Origin: Sipunculus nudus | Lineage: Eukaryota > Annelida > Sipuncula > Golfingiida > Sipunculidae | Assembly (NCBI GenBank): GCA_026874595.1 | Contig: CM049309.1 | Coordinates: forward strand, 45,600,079-45,664,078 | Length of the DNA: 64,000 nt | Reading direction: 5' to 3' | Shown: piece after piece, positions 22,954-36,800 of the stretch | Layout: each line of letters starts with the position of its first letter | Position numbering within the stretch: the first letter of the stretch is position 1 | Made by a program: the position numbers and the translations under genes | The notes under the pieces: model-generated | What the model saw: the letters and a program-made list of their open reading frames with translations, nothing else | Told to the model about the DNA's origin: nothing | Database searches by the model: none

Positions 22954-23384
22954 ACCGGCTTCTGTGGCTCAGGGGTAGAGCGCGGGACTCAAAGCCGGGA
23001 GATCGTGGGTTCGAATCTCAGCCGAGGCGAAAGGTTTTTCACGGTCGGCCCCCACCCAGGGTGAGCGCTCTGCAAGCTTAATGGGAAGGCTGTGCCGGAC
23101 AGCCGTGTATCACTCACATACGAGTGCGTCTTTGGGGTTCCTCGGTGTTATGACCCAGCAATTGGGATGATTACACACCCAGGACCAGCGGGTGCGGTAG
23201 ATACCGGGCCTGGGTGACACCAGGATACAAAATAAAAATGATAGGAAGCGAGTGCTTCCGCCCTGTCAAGTAGTCCCAAACCGAAATGAAAACTCTGCAG
23301 ATGTACATATTTAGATTCAGATAAGTCAGCATTTAAAAAATGGAGGCGGTTACCTTCACCCCCCCCCCCCCCCAAAAAAAAAAA
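22954..23384 (+). mobile_element. tRNA-derived SINE, complete, 11-bp target duplication
   Basis: The head resembles a tRNA: box A TGGCTCAGGGGTAGAGCG with a good D-arm, and box B GGGTTCGAATC. It lacks a proper anticodon stem, so it is not a functional tRNA gene. A body with TTTTTCACGGTCGGCCCCCA and a tail of about 15 C plus 11 A follow. TTTAACAAGTC flanks it at 22943-22953 and 23385-23395, which proves a retrotransposed insertion. A diverged relative lies at 55695-55840. Transcription would be by RNA polymerase III with mobilisation by a LINE. Confidence 0.85.
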
Positions 23385-23971
23385 TTTAACAAGTCTGTTA
23401 TACACCTGCAACCTGTAATATTACACTTCATGCACACCTGCTACCTGTGTACTTCACCTATTTATTTATAGTCAAGGATAAAGTTAACTTCACCTGACTT
23501 TAGGGCCCTATAAATAACTTTATCATATTCATTCTAATCATCAAATGACTGACTGCATAATTTTAATATGTAACTTACTAGCTGAACATAACAACAATGA
23601 CACGATTTACATATTTCTTGGAAATGGACCAGTAAAAACTCCATAACTTTGGAAAAAGGTTTATCTTTGGAGATTGTTTGCTTTTGGCGGATATAAACAC
23701 TCTTCCGCTGGTTCAGAAAAAATCTCACTAAAGAAGAAGGGCCTTTTGATATCCTGATATACCATGTCAGACCAGCTCGGGCAGTTGGTGGAACAATCCC
23801 TTCATTTGGCAAACCGAGGACAGAGGGGCCTACTGGTATCTATGCGGGGCTTCTTCGGAGATAAGTTGGCAATTTTGGGTCGGTATATTTTGTCCTGGTA
23901 CCCGTCAAAGATATGTAGGAACAGCCAGGTGTGGCCTTTGATTCGATGTTACTTCAGCAAGACGTGTGAAA

Positions 23972-23975
<4 letters not shown>

Positions 23976-24025
<50 letters not shown>

Positions 24026-24054
24026 GTATGTAGGTATGTATGTATGTATATATA
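23976..24054. repeat. (TA)n-(TATG)n microsatellite
   Basis: TA run passing into TATG repeats. Confidence 0.95.
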
Positions 24055-25169
24055 CATTTATATATTATTTGCAAATAGACACTTGGTATCCATATATAGC
24101 TGTTAGATTATAAATACCAGTCAGAATTTTTGCCCTTAGTTATGTTTGCTATGTCGGTGCACGCACTACCGGAAGTGATACTATTCACTGGTAGTTCGAC
24201 GAAATCCACCGATGGGATTAGAAGTTTCCCCTTAATGTGGTATTTTACTCGATGAGATGAAAGCTCAATATTTGTCATTGACTCAGCGGGTACTAGTTTG
24301 AATCAGGCTTTATGTGCCTACCCAGGAAGTGTTTATGGTGAATAATAATTAGGTCTGTCGCAAAACTGCAACTTTACCCGCATTCACGTGAAGCCTACCT
24401 GAAAGAGATGATTATTGATGGATTCTGATGGCGCTAGCGGGTAAATATTGGAATTACCCAACCAAGTTAATTAATGACCCAAAATCGATAAAACATTCCC
24501 CATGTGTCAAATAATGTTTGTCATTGGGAATTTAATTGACATGTGCGTCATTTTGATAGAACATTTCTGCACACACACAACACACACTATACATGTCATA
24601 CAAGGAATATATCCCAGAGTTTGCTTGTGTATTACGTCATGTATGGGCAAGATATGTGTGGGGGTAGTTTAGTTTTTGTAACGAGGTGCCCAGGTGCCAA
24701 TAGGAGTATATTTTACAATCGAAATACGACTGTTATATACATATGAAGTAGGGACGTCCGATTTAATATTTCATCAAATATTAATGATTTCATCAATTTT
24801 ATTTAAATACAATGACATTGAAATAAATAAAGAACTACCCATGTCTGCCTACAAATTTCTCTCCTGGATCCTTGTAAAATATTCAAATATTCAGCTTGTG
24901 TCACAGATGACTGACTCACGGGCGGATTATAGCTGTGTCAGCTTTCAACAAAAATTGAGACGACCCCTAATACCAATGAATGGCTCTTGCCCTCGGCCAG
25001 GGTGAAACCTTACCATCAATTAAATGTCCTAATTTCTCTTATTAAAGACAAAGTGAGTCTCAGGCAATCAACCAAACACGGGAAAATATACCTGGCGGAG
25101 GGTAATAGATACGATACGTAATTCAAGGTTCATTTCAATGCCCATCGGTGATATGGCTAACAAACTGAT

Positions 25170-25380
25170 TTAATTCAGTGCGCTCTTATCAGTCCGGCAC
25201 TCAGTCAGCTCAGTGACGCAACGCCCCAGAATGAAATCGACAAGAATCAAGATTCCTATTGGCCTTCGGGCATCCGTAATGTCCCTCGGCCCTACGGGTC
25301 TTGATCTACGCCGATATGCTACCTTCGGATCAATACGAAGGCAATACGGAACACGCCGTGTGATCACACATGAATGGCGA
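25170..25380. other. GC-richer patch downstream of GRL-1
   Basis: It stands out from AT-rich surroundings by small inverted motifs (GGCCTTCGGGC, CCCTACGGG). Open on the minus strand for 65 codons with no recognisable domain. It could be 3' UTR or a degraded element. Confidence 0.25.
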
Positions 25381-25400
25381 CACTAAAGACTGACATTGTT

Positions 25401-25517
25401 TTAAAATGTGACGTTTGTCCATAGATTTGTACAATTACAGCACTGTCCAGTCGTTGTTGCAGTAGGGCTCCGGAACTGCACCAGCACAATGAAATACGTG
25501 ATAAGCATCCCGAGGAT
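25401..25517 (-). CDS. GRL-1 exon 4 (last)
   Basis: 38 codons plus TAA. It encodes ILGMLITYFIVLVQF and the Cys-rich tail GQCCNCTNLWTNVTF. The acceptor reads GACAG|ATC on the minus strand. Confidence 0.9.
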   Translation of the reverse strand: MLGMLITYFIVLVQFRSPTATTTGQCCNCTNLWTNVTF

Positions 25518-27718
25518 CTGTCAAACAGAGGAAACAAAACATCTCATTATGGTCTGATATTAAGTCTTTATTATACTTGTTATAAAGGGACGGTGTCAGA
25601 AAAATATCTTCAGGAATAAACCACAAGGAGTGGGTTATATTTTGGAAATGTGTTGTACCCACTCTAATCATTCCTGAATAGGACGCTAATAGTCTTTATT
25701 ACTGGAGTAGATAATAAAATAAGAACATAAAGTATTAATGGTATTGCACTCTATTAGAGTATTTGCTAATTGTGTTTGTTTATTGAAGAATCGGTATATA
25801 TAGGTTAAGATAGTTATAACGCCTTTATGACAGACTAACTAGTTTATTTAAACTTATTAAACTTAACTACAGACTAACACGGCTATACCACACATATATA
25901 TGTGTGCATCATTTAAATATATCATAATGGGTGAATGCTAAAAATGTTTGATGAAATGTGTCGACAAGAAGATGGACAACTCAAATGTGATATATGGCAT
26001 GCTCATATCTGCTTTATCCAGTTTTCCTTGTGGGTATCACGTATTTTCTGTATTTACTAACCTTCAGTATGGTAGGTTTATCGATGACGAACATCCCTAT
26101 GGCAGTGAGACCAATCGGAGGCCCGGTCAACTTCCTCAGAAACATCGTGATCTGTAAAATAATTTGAAGAAATTGTGAAAATAAACATCTTAAAACATGT
26201 CCATTTAAGCAGCTCCTACAAGTCATTACTAAAATTGATTTGATCTTTTCTCTTGTTCAGAAAGATGTCCTGATTGAATGAATAAATACTTCATCCTGGT
26301 TTAAAGGCCTCATGCCCACAGAACTAATAACAAGTTCATATGATATAAATAATATAAATCAAACAATCAATTCAAATGCAATACACTATCCTTTCATGCA
26401 TTAGATTGTACAGAAAAGCAGTTACCCAATGAAATATTGTGTATTATTTAGATAATAAACAATAAAAAGAAAAAAGGATGATAAAAAAAATGTGTTATCT
26501 ATATAATTAATACGCAGTTGTTTTTTTTCCTGGACAATGGTTTACCTGCTTCCAATCTGATTTGACACTCACCTATTTCTGCACGCATATCTTCGGTGCC
26601 CCCTTCTAGAACAAGTTTGTTTTCTTTTATGGGATTATTTCTTATTAAGCTGCATAACTAATCCTTTTAATTTTACTCCATTGGTGCCCCTGTTTCTTTT
26701 GTGTGTTAAGTTCTTTCACGTATGTCTCGCTTTTTCAGGAGAGGCCTCTGGGATTTTACTGCCCGTTTAGACCATGGCCAGAAAGCATGTTCTGCACAAG
26801 CCCGGAGTTTATGTGCAATACGCGGTCTTGCGGGTCCACTCTAATTCCCATTAACCCCCCCCCCCCCCATTATAACATCTCTAAAGGAATTTTACTCACT
26901 CAAAAGGAAGTATTGGTATTTAATTTTAACGCTAAACAAAGACCATATGACTCCGCTTTCAATGAGGGGCCTTTTAGTTCGGCCAACACTGGAAATGGGA
27001 CCTGTTGCACCACCACCGTTTGCATAATGTTATATGGTTTTAAAGGTATGTTGTTATCTATACATTAATAGGTATATTATCATGATAACTATGGTCTTAA
27101 CAGTGCGGCAATGTTTGGGTTGTTTGGAAACAGGCTGTTTAAAAGAAGTCCCACAGTTGAGACACAGATCGGGGGGGGGGGGGGGGGGGGGGAGGTCGCA
27201 CACATATAATCTCTTAGATCTGCAAACTCCAGTGACAATGGAAACGTATTACCAGTACATCCTTGAACTGGTAGGCATTCTTTTAAAAAATGGCTCTGTA
27301 GTCAGAGCCTACATACCTCCGCAAGAATATTCTAATCAGTCATGTGTTCATGTGTACACTTTTCATGTATAAACTCCGTTACGCTTCAGTAACCGGTTTC
27401 ACCTGGCGTATGGCAGAACACATGCACACAAATAAGCGGCTTCTACACGAGGACAAATAAATTATGGCATTAAGAAATCTAAATATTATGGTGATGCTGA
27501 TTTCCTCCAAACTTTAATGGAATGTCCAAGGGCCTTCACCGACACCCATGTGTATGTTATCAAGCCTAAGATTACAAACTGATAACTAAAAACATTTTAT
27601 TTTACGTGATGTCCTCTGAGCTTCAATTTCCACAAAGTATATTTCTTAAACTTTCACTTTGATATACTCATATAATTTCTTCAAACTATTTTCATAGTAG
27701 ATGGCTTCTATATACAAT

Positions 27719-27804
<86 letters not shown>

Positions 27805-30800
27805 ACGGAACCTTATAACAACAGATCACGTAATAACATCGTGATCAGCACAAATTTTGTTACGGAAATTTTGTTACACTAGGCAGCGTGGAATGTCTAG
27901 GGGAATGAATAAAGAAGTCAGTGGTTTTTTGTTAACAAATAATTATAATTTATTCTCAGAACAATCCTAACATTACAATACACTGAATCAATACAATTAC
28001 ACAGTATAACGATAAAAATGTACAGTACCAGAGTGTCCGGATCCTAGGCCCTGATTTCTTGATACCATGATATGGTCACAGCTCAACAAGAGTCCTTTAA
28101 CACCAATAATCCACGTAAATAGTAATAATCCAAAGGCAAACTGAACCAGTCCGTATTTAATCGTATAATTTCCCTTAAATATTTGACACCACTGCAATTA
28201 TTAGAAAAGGTCCAAAATTGACGAGAAAGCAACACTCTTGGTGCTCGCTGGTATTTTCCTTTCTGCCGGTTCTAAGCACAGCCCCTATTTATAACTCATC
28301 ACGCGAACATATACACACGCACATGAACAGACCCGAAACATCTAGAACAAAAAAAAGAACGCTGTCTCTACGCTTCAGACCCAACACGCGAGCTACCGCC
28401 CAACGAGCGAGGTTCCCATAGCAACGATTTATGCCTGCGCTATTTGTTCAAAAGCACCAATTTGCCATTCTTAGCTGACTTTTTTTATATAGAGAAAGTG
28501 GTTTCTTTTAGAATTCTAGCTCAAGTAATCTTTATTTCATAAAGTTAACCACATGGAAATAAATTCTTGTTTATGCGGTTTATAATATGCGACATTCAGT
28601 CCCTACCAGCTTATAACAGAGCTATTTATCTTATAAAACCGTGGATTTTCCACAGGTGCATCTAGTATTAATGATTGGACATTTTTTTTTTTTCATTTTG
28701 ATGTGACACAAATGGAAGCAAGTACAGAGGTAACATAATAAGCAACATGCTTTCGTCAAGTACATTGAAATGATTTAAAAAATCTTTGAATAAAGATAGA
28801 TATTACACTCGTTATTGGTCGATAGTCCGTGACCTTGAAACGCCCGTGTAAGTGTATCCAGGTTAATTATTCAATGGTTGATCTGAGTGATCTTGGTTTC
28901 TTATTGATGATGTAAACAGAACCTAAATATAGAGTGACAAACAGAGGTTGCCAATAACATATATACACCAACACATCATACTCAGTCTGGTAGAAGGCAG
29001 AAATATTAATAGAAAAGCTTCAGTCCATTAAGTCAGGTTTTTGTATCCATTTTGCGAATTAATAAAGAAGAATAAATAAAGGAGGGTTTTTCAATTCTTT
29101 TAAACCAGCTTGCTTCCATTTCTAAATCGGTCTTTTTTGTGAGTTCTGTTAGAGACCCTTGACATCACTTTAGCAATGTTTTTTTAATGTATGTCTCAAT
29201 ACTTAATAGAAATACAGTTCAGAGCATTAAAACTAGTGTTAATGGTGATTTTAATGGGCCCGGGCTTCTCTTTGTAAATGCTTAAACTCGTCATGGCTAA
29301 TATATTGTAAGATGAGATTAGTATTGTGGCCTTCTTTCCTGTTGCACCTGACAACAGACGATTTATGATCACTATAAATATGAACTCTCTTCAGCATTTA
29401 AAATTTGGAAATGGCAATGAACTTGTCGCTCAGTGCTTACTCCCAAATTTATATACTTAAAGGATCACTGACATAACCATGATCTTTATCTAAGATACCT
29501 AATGGTGTTTGTATTAGTAAGATGTTTTACCTGTAAACTTTGGTCACTGCTGACAGACCTTGCCGATATACTGTACAACGTGTCTACACAGCCATGGGCC
29601 TGAAATATATATATGAGCATACCTGGATCAACATAAAGATATAGAAATCTGAATCCTTGGGTTAAGTTATTCATGCTTTATCGTGGTATCGGGGATACAC
29701 AATTACTGCCCTACATGAATGATTTCATGTTAAACTTATTTGAGGCATACATTAAAAGTTCACTTTATAAGGGTTAAACTAAGGCATGGCCACTTGATAT
29801 GCACGTAAAGTATAAAGCGATGTTGAAGCAAAACTCTTCCGTTCATTTGTTTTAAATTAACATGGTTATGACGTAACTATAGGTAAAAAAATAGTCCATG
29901 GGCTAAGAGGGGTCACCGTGCACCTCCTCTGGGATTTTATGACATAGGTATTTTTAGATCCCCAAATATGTCCAATTAATGAATTAAGATGTTAACATTG
30001 ATTATTTTGGGACACACTATGTTTTAAGGCTATTTAAAGACAACCGTGTCTTAAAGCACGGCACCCGCGGACAGGTAACCTTGATAAGGGGGTAGGGGTA
30101 TGTAAATGCTGATAGCTCGCTTAATATTTGACATATTTACTTCAAATAAACTGCATTATGTTTGCAAATAGTGGGGCAACGTCACTGATAACAATAACCA
30201 TATGAATGTATGATATATTTTTGTTGTTTAAGCAATTAATTACTATACTTTTAAAATATTCAAAAAGAAAATTGAATTTAATAGTATTTTCTTTAATTTT
30301 TTCCGAACAATAGATTATTTTCGAGATGATGTTGCATTTCTAAATTTCTAGTGCATTGATACATTATTTTCTGACATTATTACAAATTCTGTTGATAAAA
30401 TTATGAATATTTGACCATATACACCTGCAATTAATGACCCATTGTTAATTCTATTTTATGGTATTCCTTGTTCATAAGACGGATGTGGTGTCCCATTTTC
30501 TCCAGATGCATTAATTTTCACTGCGATGCTTCCTTGATACTATGAATTGTTATTTGTCTGAACCTGAAGGTGTTTATTGGTTTTAAAAATAATAGAAACC
30601 CTTTCTTGAGCCATTTTTAACATATGATAATTATACAAAAATAATCATATTTAAGCCATAATATAAGAAAGGTTACCGTGCCCCTCCCCCTCTGGGATTT
30701 TATGACATAGGTATTTTTAGACCCCAAAATATGTCCAAATTAATGAATTAAGATGTTAACATTGATTATTTTGGGATACACTGCCCTTTTAGGCCATTTA

Positions 30801-33800
30801 AAGACAACCGCGTCTTTAAGCACGGCATCCGCGGACTGGTAGCCTTGATAAGGGGGTAGGGGTATGTAAATGCTTATAGCTCGCTTAATATTTGACATAT
30901 TTACTTCAAATAAACTGCATTGTATCTGCAAATACAAAGGAAATTCACTGATAAAAATAATTTGATCACTGTTTTATATATATTTGTTGATTAAGCAATT
31001 AATAACGATATTAACAAAATATCGCGAAAGAATTCAAAGAATATTGAATTTAATAGCTTTTTCTTTATTTTTTCCCAAACAACAGTTTTGCTCTAGATGA
31101 TTTTGACATTTCTAAAATTCTAGTGCATAAATACATTAATCCTTGACACTTTTACAGATCCTTTTTATAAAATTATGAATATTTGGCCATAAACACATGC
31201 AGTGAATGACCCATCCATTCTATAGTACCCTTTGTATATCAGATGAATGTGATGTTCCTGTCGAGATGTACTTGATTTTCATTGTGATGCTTCCTTAATA
31301 CTATAAATAGTAATTTTCCTGAACCTGAATGTGTTTATTGGCTTTAATAATAAGAAGGGCCCTCTCTGGAACAATATATGAACACAATAATAATCACAAA
31401 TAATAATTATATTAAATTTCTAATAAATAGAAAACCAATCTGTTATGCTGATTCATCTGAAATATTGTGATGAATTTTTTCCACTAAAATGAAAGACCAA
31501 ACATTAACAGTTTACTTACTGTGAAGCTTAGTGCATTAGACCCGTATACAGCATAAGTAGCGTCTTGTACCACAATCTCGACACAAGGTTTCAAGTCATG
31601 CCAAAAGGAGAAAGAACAGGAAGGTATATGCAACAGTTTCAATTATTATACAAAATTAAAAATTGCGGCGTATATACAGCTTTATAACATAATTTGGTGT
31701 CGCTTGATTTTTTTTATTTATTGACATGATTTGCATACTGTTGTTACAATTATATTATGACTGAGTCATAAGTTATATTTAAACTCGTTATATTTAAATA
31801 TCTTACCATGTCGCTTTCAGATTTTCTTGCAAGGAAACATACTTGATAGTTTAAATGTATATTGATGGATCGGAGTGAACACTTTTTATGATTTCTTTTC
31901 AATGCGATCGTGAGTAGTGGAAGGACATGGTATAGGAGTACATGTATTAACAGCAGCGAGAAAGCAGAGGAGCGGGTATCGGGGGGGGAGCAAATATGTG
32001 CTATTCATTGAGAAATATCTAATTTTATATCATACGTATGATTTCTGATTGTAAAAATTACGAAAATTGACGGAGTAAACAGAGAGAAGCTATGGGTTCT
32101 AAACAATAATGGACAAAGCTTGTGCCCTTATACCCGACACAGTATAAGGGCACAGATAACATTGAGTTTACTACTAATTATACAATCTCTGACGTCTGCA
32201 TCCAAGTATATATTTTTGTTTTATATACTTTATTTTATATCGGTACAGGTCAGCTTCTGTAAAATGATGTTGTAGACATATAAAATAGGCATTTGATTTC
32301 ACCTGTTTATGGCACCTTTTCAAAAGAAATGAGTTTTATATATATATCCCCATGAAAATTCGAGAGGATTCATCCTCTATCTCCTAAGCATTTTCGTCTT
32401 CAATAATTCGTTATTGGCATTCTTCAATTTCAATGCTTACTTCTGAAATTATAAAACGGAAGACCATGGGCATCATATTGCCTTTAGAAGGTAGATACAG
32501 AAAAATCAGTCATTCGCGTTTATACTCAAGACAGATTTTAAGGCCTATAACCTCAGAATGATTCAATATGAATATCAGAGTTATCATTCATGTAGCGAGA
32601 TTAAAGTGTCTGCTAACGATTTGGTAAAATATCCTTAACCTTAAAAGTACAAATAAGCTTAAGCATGACACAAATTCATTTCGCTCAGTTTATCATGTAC
32701 ACCCGCCTTCCTATGCCTGTCCTCAAAATACGTGTATTTATGAAGAATCAATAAGATTCCAGTCCTTAATTCTGGAATTATAAAAATTCAACGAACATGC
32801 ATTTTTTCGTCAAGTTAATGAAAATTGACCCCTTATTTCCCCGGGAGAGGTTGAGGTTATGAAACTCCCAATCTAAAATTCTATGCTCAATCATTCAAGG
32901 CTATGTATACAAGTAGGACGTTTTTAACGTTTTTAAAGCATTCCATTCGACTGTCAGGAGACATTGTTGGGAATCCGCTTCCTAGTTTATGGTGTAGTTT
33001 AATATTATTTAACAGATAGGTGATATAAAAAAATGCCAATGTTTCCTTACATTCCCTGCATAAACATCCGCTAATAAGCACACAATGCCTTCTGGGGAGT
33101 ATATATATAATTACTTATATATTTAAATCCTCGCCTGAAGTATCATTACAATTTTTCATTCAAACTAATATTCAAGGCTGATAAAATTACATCCCAACAA
33201 CCCCAGTATATGTCTTTATTTGATGTCCGCAGGAAAAATTAACTGGTAACCGTGATCCACATAATATGATTTTGTCTGAAGGAATATTCGGTATTAAGAG
33301 ATAATATTTTTGTCCTAAGAGGAGAAGAGACCATCGTCAGTCAAAGGTGCTAAGAGAAAAGTGCAAATTTATGAATATGGAAAAAGTTTATGCCACTCGC
33401 ATGCACTGTTGTGTCTTATTTTAGCCCCTTATGTTCTGGTAATCTGAGTTCACCTGTGATGCAAGCATCCAGTTGGTGAAACGTGAACCATAACCCTCAA
33501 CTAAAATTAATATAGTTCCTTGGTTCACGGACCACACATCAAATTTTTACCAGGATCCATCACTGGTGATTCTTGTGATTGGCAGAGGTATGCGTGTTAT
33601 TTTAAATGCTATTTATATACACTTTATACGAATTGATACTTAAAAATAGTAAACGAATAGAAAATGTGCAATAAAGGCAGACGCTTCCATATTAGGTATT
33701 ACAAAATGTACATTACCCCATTTTAAAATTGATCAAAGGATGTATGTAACAATACAAGGTATTGAACTTTTATTAATCCACAGAAAAATAAAGCTAAGGA

Positions 33801-36800
33801 AGAGATGGTCACTAGAAAACATTCAGGCCACCGTTGATATGTGCATTACAGATAAGAAGCAAACTTACTCCCACCACATAATCTAACAGATATATTTACT
33901 ATTTCTAATAAATAAAAAAATGAATTGTCTCCTTTTGAGAAAAAGACTGGGAAAGTGTTGCTCGGGAATATGTTGCTCGGGAATACTATGTATGTAATAA
34001 GAGATCGTTATCTAAAATAAAATAAAACAATCAAGCAGTAGAAGCTAGGTAATTATGCATGATAATTGAAATTTGCCTTACAATTTGTGGCGGACACTTT
34101 TCTTTATTGCTTGCTTTACAGGCCTGGTGCACTGGGCCGAGACTTTTCAGGAATCCCAAAGTAATTGAATTAACAAATTACAAAGGACAAATAAGGTCAT
34201 GAGGAAAAAACACATCACATCATTTAGGAAGGGTTAACATAACACTGGTTAGTGCTTATACTTGGAGAAAGTTTAATATCCTGATACACTTATATATTCA
34301 AAATGATCTGGATAAAGAGTTTACTAGTGTTTATACCCTTAGTTTGAAAACAATGAAAATTTATGGTATTAGGGAAGCGTCACGGTGAGGTACATCGAAA
34401 GAGGAACACCAAACACCCCTTATACATGTCATAAAATGGGTGATCAAAACTGAATAACATTATATCATTCATTGATTTCTACATAATTTTATTTTGTTTG
34501 AATGTTTTCAGGATTGACAAGGGCTTATATATTCATAAACTATAACTTCAGAAAAGTCAACATTATCTTGTAAAATCATTAACAGCGAAATGTTTGAATA
34601 AAAATCTGTGAAATTTCTTCAGGCTGTTTTATTAATATCATAATTAATTGCTTCTTCCTCCAAAATATGTAATACAAATATGTGATTATATCTATCAGTG
34701 ACTTTTCCCGACTGTTTGCAAATACAATACAGTTTATTTGAAGTAAACATGTCAACCCCCTTATCAAAGCTACCTGTCGCGGTTGTTGTGCGTAATGACG
34801 CGGTTGTCTCTCTCTCTCTCAGTTCCATAAAAGGGTAGTGTATCCTAAAATAATCAATTTTAACAGCTTAATTCATTAACTGAATATATTTGGGGATCTA
34901 AAAATACCTATATCATAAAAATCCAGAAGGGGTGAACAGGCATGACCCTTCCTATTTTATGGCCTAAATATGATTATTTTTGTATAATTATTATATGTTA
35001 AAAATAGCTCAAGAAAGGGTTTCCATCACTTTTAAAACAAATAAACACCTTCAAGTTCAGACAAATAACAATTCATAGTATCAAGGAAGCATCACAGTAA
35101 AAATCAAGTGCGTCTGGAGGGGACCATGGGACACCACATCCGTCTTTTAAACAAGGGATACCATAAAATAGAATTAAAAATGGGTCAATAATTGCAGGTG
35201 TATATGGTAAAATATTCATAATTTTATCAACAGAATATGTCAGGATCTAATGTATTAATGCACTAGAAATTTAAAAATGCAACATCAACTCGAAAATAAA
35301 CTACTGTTGGGAAAAATTAAAGAAAAAGCTGTTAAATTCAATTTTCTTTTTGGATATTTTATATATATAGTAATTAATTGCCTAATCAACAAAAAATACA
35401 TAATGCACTCATATGATAATTGTTGTCAGTGACTTTGCCCCACTATTTGCAAACATAATGCAGTTTATTTGAAGTGAATATGTCAAATATTAAGCGAGCT
35501 ATAAGCATTTGCATACCCCTACCCCCTTATCAAGGTTACCTGTCCGCGGGTGCCGTGCTTAAAAACGCGGTTGTCTTTAAATGGCCTAAAAACGTAGTGT
35601 ATCCCAAAATAATCAATGTTAACATCTTGATTCATTAATTGGACATACTTGGGGATCTAAAAATACCCATGTCATAAAATCCCAGAGGGGGTGCACGGTG
35701 ACCCCTCCTAGCCCATGGACTAAAAATCTTGATCGCTCTATCTTTTCTTCAAAACATAAACTAATCTTCGATATTTTGTTATAAAGGTTATTACAATAAC
35801 GGCGAAAAAAATAAACGGCACCGGTATGTAAAAAATCGTGTTGTTCACTTACACGATACCTTAACTTTACAAACTGTCGTTCCTTGAAAACATGATATGC
35901 TCCTTTGAAAGAAGATTTAGAGACACAGAACATGTAATGTCAAAGCAAAACGAATACCCTGCTCAATCACAAAAAAATCTATATCCCCCTTAGTCTGATA
36001 ATGGTATTAAGGACATTGATGATGGGCCCAAAAAAGTGACGAGTAACAGATGCAGACTATAGTCGTTACCATGCATCGCAATTTCACCAATTAATTAAGC
36101 ACTGGAAGACACGAGTGACACGTCCTCGAAATAAAAGGTCTTAAAAGATAGATGCGTATCAGAACAAAGAAAATTATTCAACGAGAAAATGTTTCAACCA
36201 AATCACAAAGGGCGGTGCTAGCTAAATAATGGCGACAAAGTTACCAGTAAGTGGCCAACTATAAACAAAGAGATAAACGCGAAATAATGTCTTACCTCTT
36301 GGTTTACCCAGGCGGCCGCAACGGAGATGATCAGAATAATTCCAATATTTGATCCAAACCAGATCAAAGTATTCAGAAGAATTAACACATTTTGCCCAGA
36401 CACCGGATGCCATATAGACAAGTACAGCACTAATAATACCAGAATAAGACAGCAAGATAGTTGTACAGCGGCAAGGTGCTTCATGAAGGTTTCGCTCTGG
36501 TTGACTAGTTCACAAATTGACAAGTGGCGTTTCCGCAATCCTTCAAAGTCTTCGTAGAAATCACCATGCTCTCTGAGTTCTTTTGTCATATTTTCATTGA
36601 ACCTTTTAAAATTTGTGTACAGGATTGTGCATATCACATAATAGAGGGCGATCGGGAACACGTAGGACGCTGAGTGGAAAGCGAGTAGGCAAAGATAAAG
36701 GATTTTGACATATGGGATGCCGGGATGATTTGCATCCACTGGATATAGAGCGCCATCAAATAGGTAGGTTGTGAACAAACGGTAAGCGATAAAACTTATA

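Larger units (their letters stand above)
23396..25400. other. Intergenic DNA between SINE and GRL-1
   Basis: No gene recognised with confidence. The segment 23534-23972 is open on both strands over much of its length and less AT-rich, and may be a decayed exon or repeat of unknown type. A GC-richer patch at 25170-25375 follows the last GRL-1 exon. Confidence 0.5.
26152..29530 (-). other. GRL-1 intron 2
   Basis: Phase-0 intron of 3.38 kb. It contains a poly-C run near 26855, a poly-G run near 27172, an (AT)n run (27722-27800) and an LTR-related sequence starting at 27801. Confidence 0.75.
29892..35722. mobile_element. 5.8-kb foldback-type element with long inverted arms
   Basis: The ends are inverted: TAGTCCATGGGCTAAGAGGG at the left and its near-perfect reverse complement at the right (35703-35722). 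Each arm is made of two tandem units of about 770 bp (left 29905-30668 and 30669 to about 31400; right arm inverted, about 34590-34955 partial and 34956-35722). Between them lie about 3.2 kb without a recognisable transposase, so it is non-autonomous. A-rich flanks prevent a sure target duplication. It lies wholly inside GRL-1 intron 1. Confidence 0.7.
29600..36295 (-). other. GRL-1 intron 1, mostly a large inverted-repeat element
   Basis: Phase-0 intron of 6.7 kb. About 5.8 kb of it is the element at 29892-35722. The equivalent intron in GRL-2 is only 315 bp. Confidence 0.8.

Noticed and set aside
22956-23028. Functional tRNA gene
   Set aside because: Boxes A and B are good, but the anticodon stem and T-stem do not pair properly, and the sequence is the head of a SINE with target duplications.
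36218-36295. Single-exon 348-residue reading of GRL-1
   Set aside because: The last 25 codons are read through the GTAAGA donor into intron. The true protein continues with three more exons, giving the TYFIVLVQF end.
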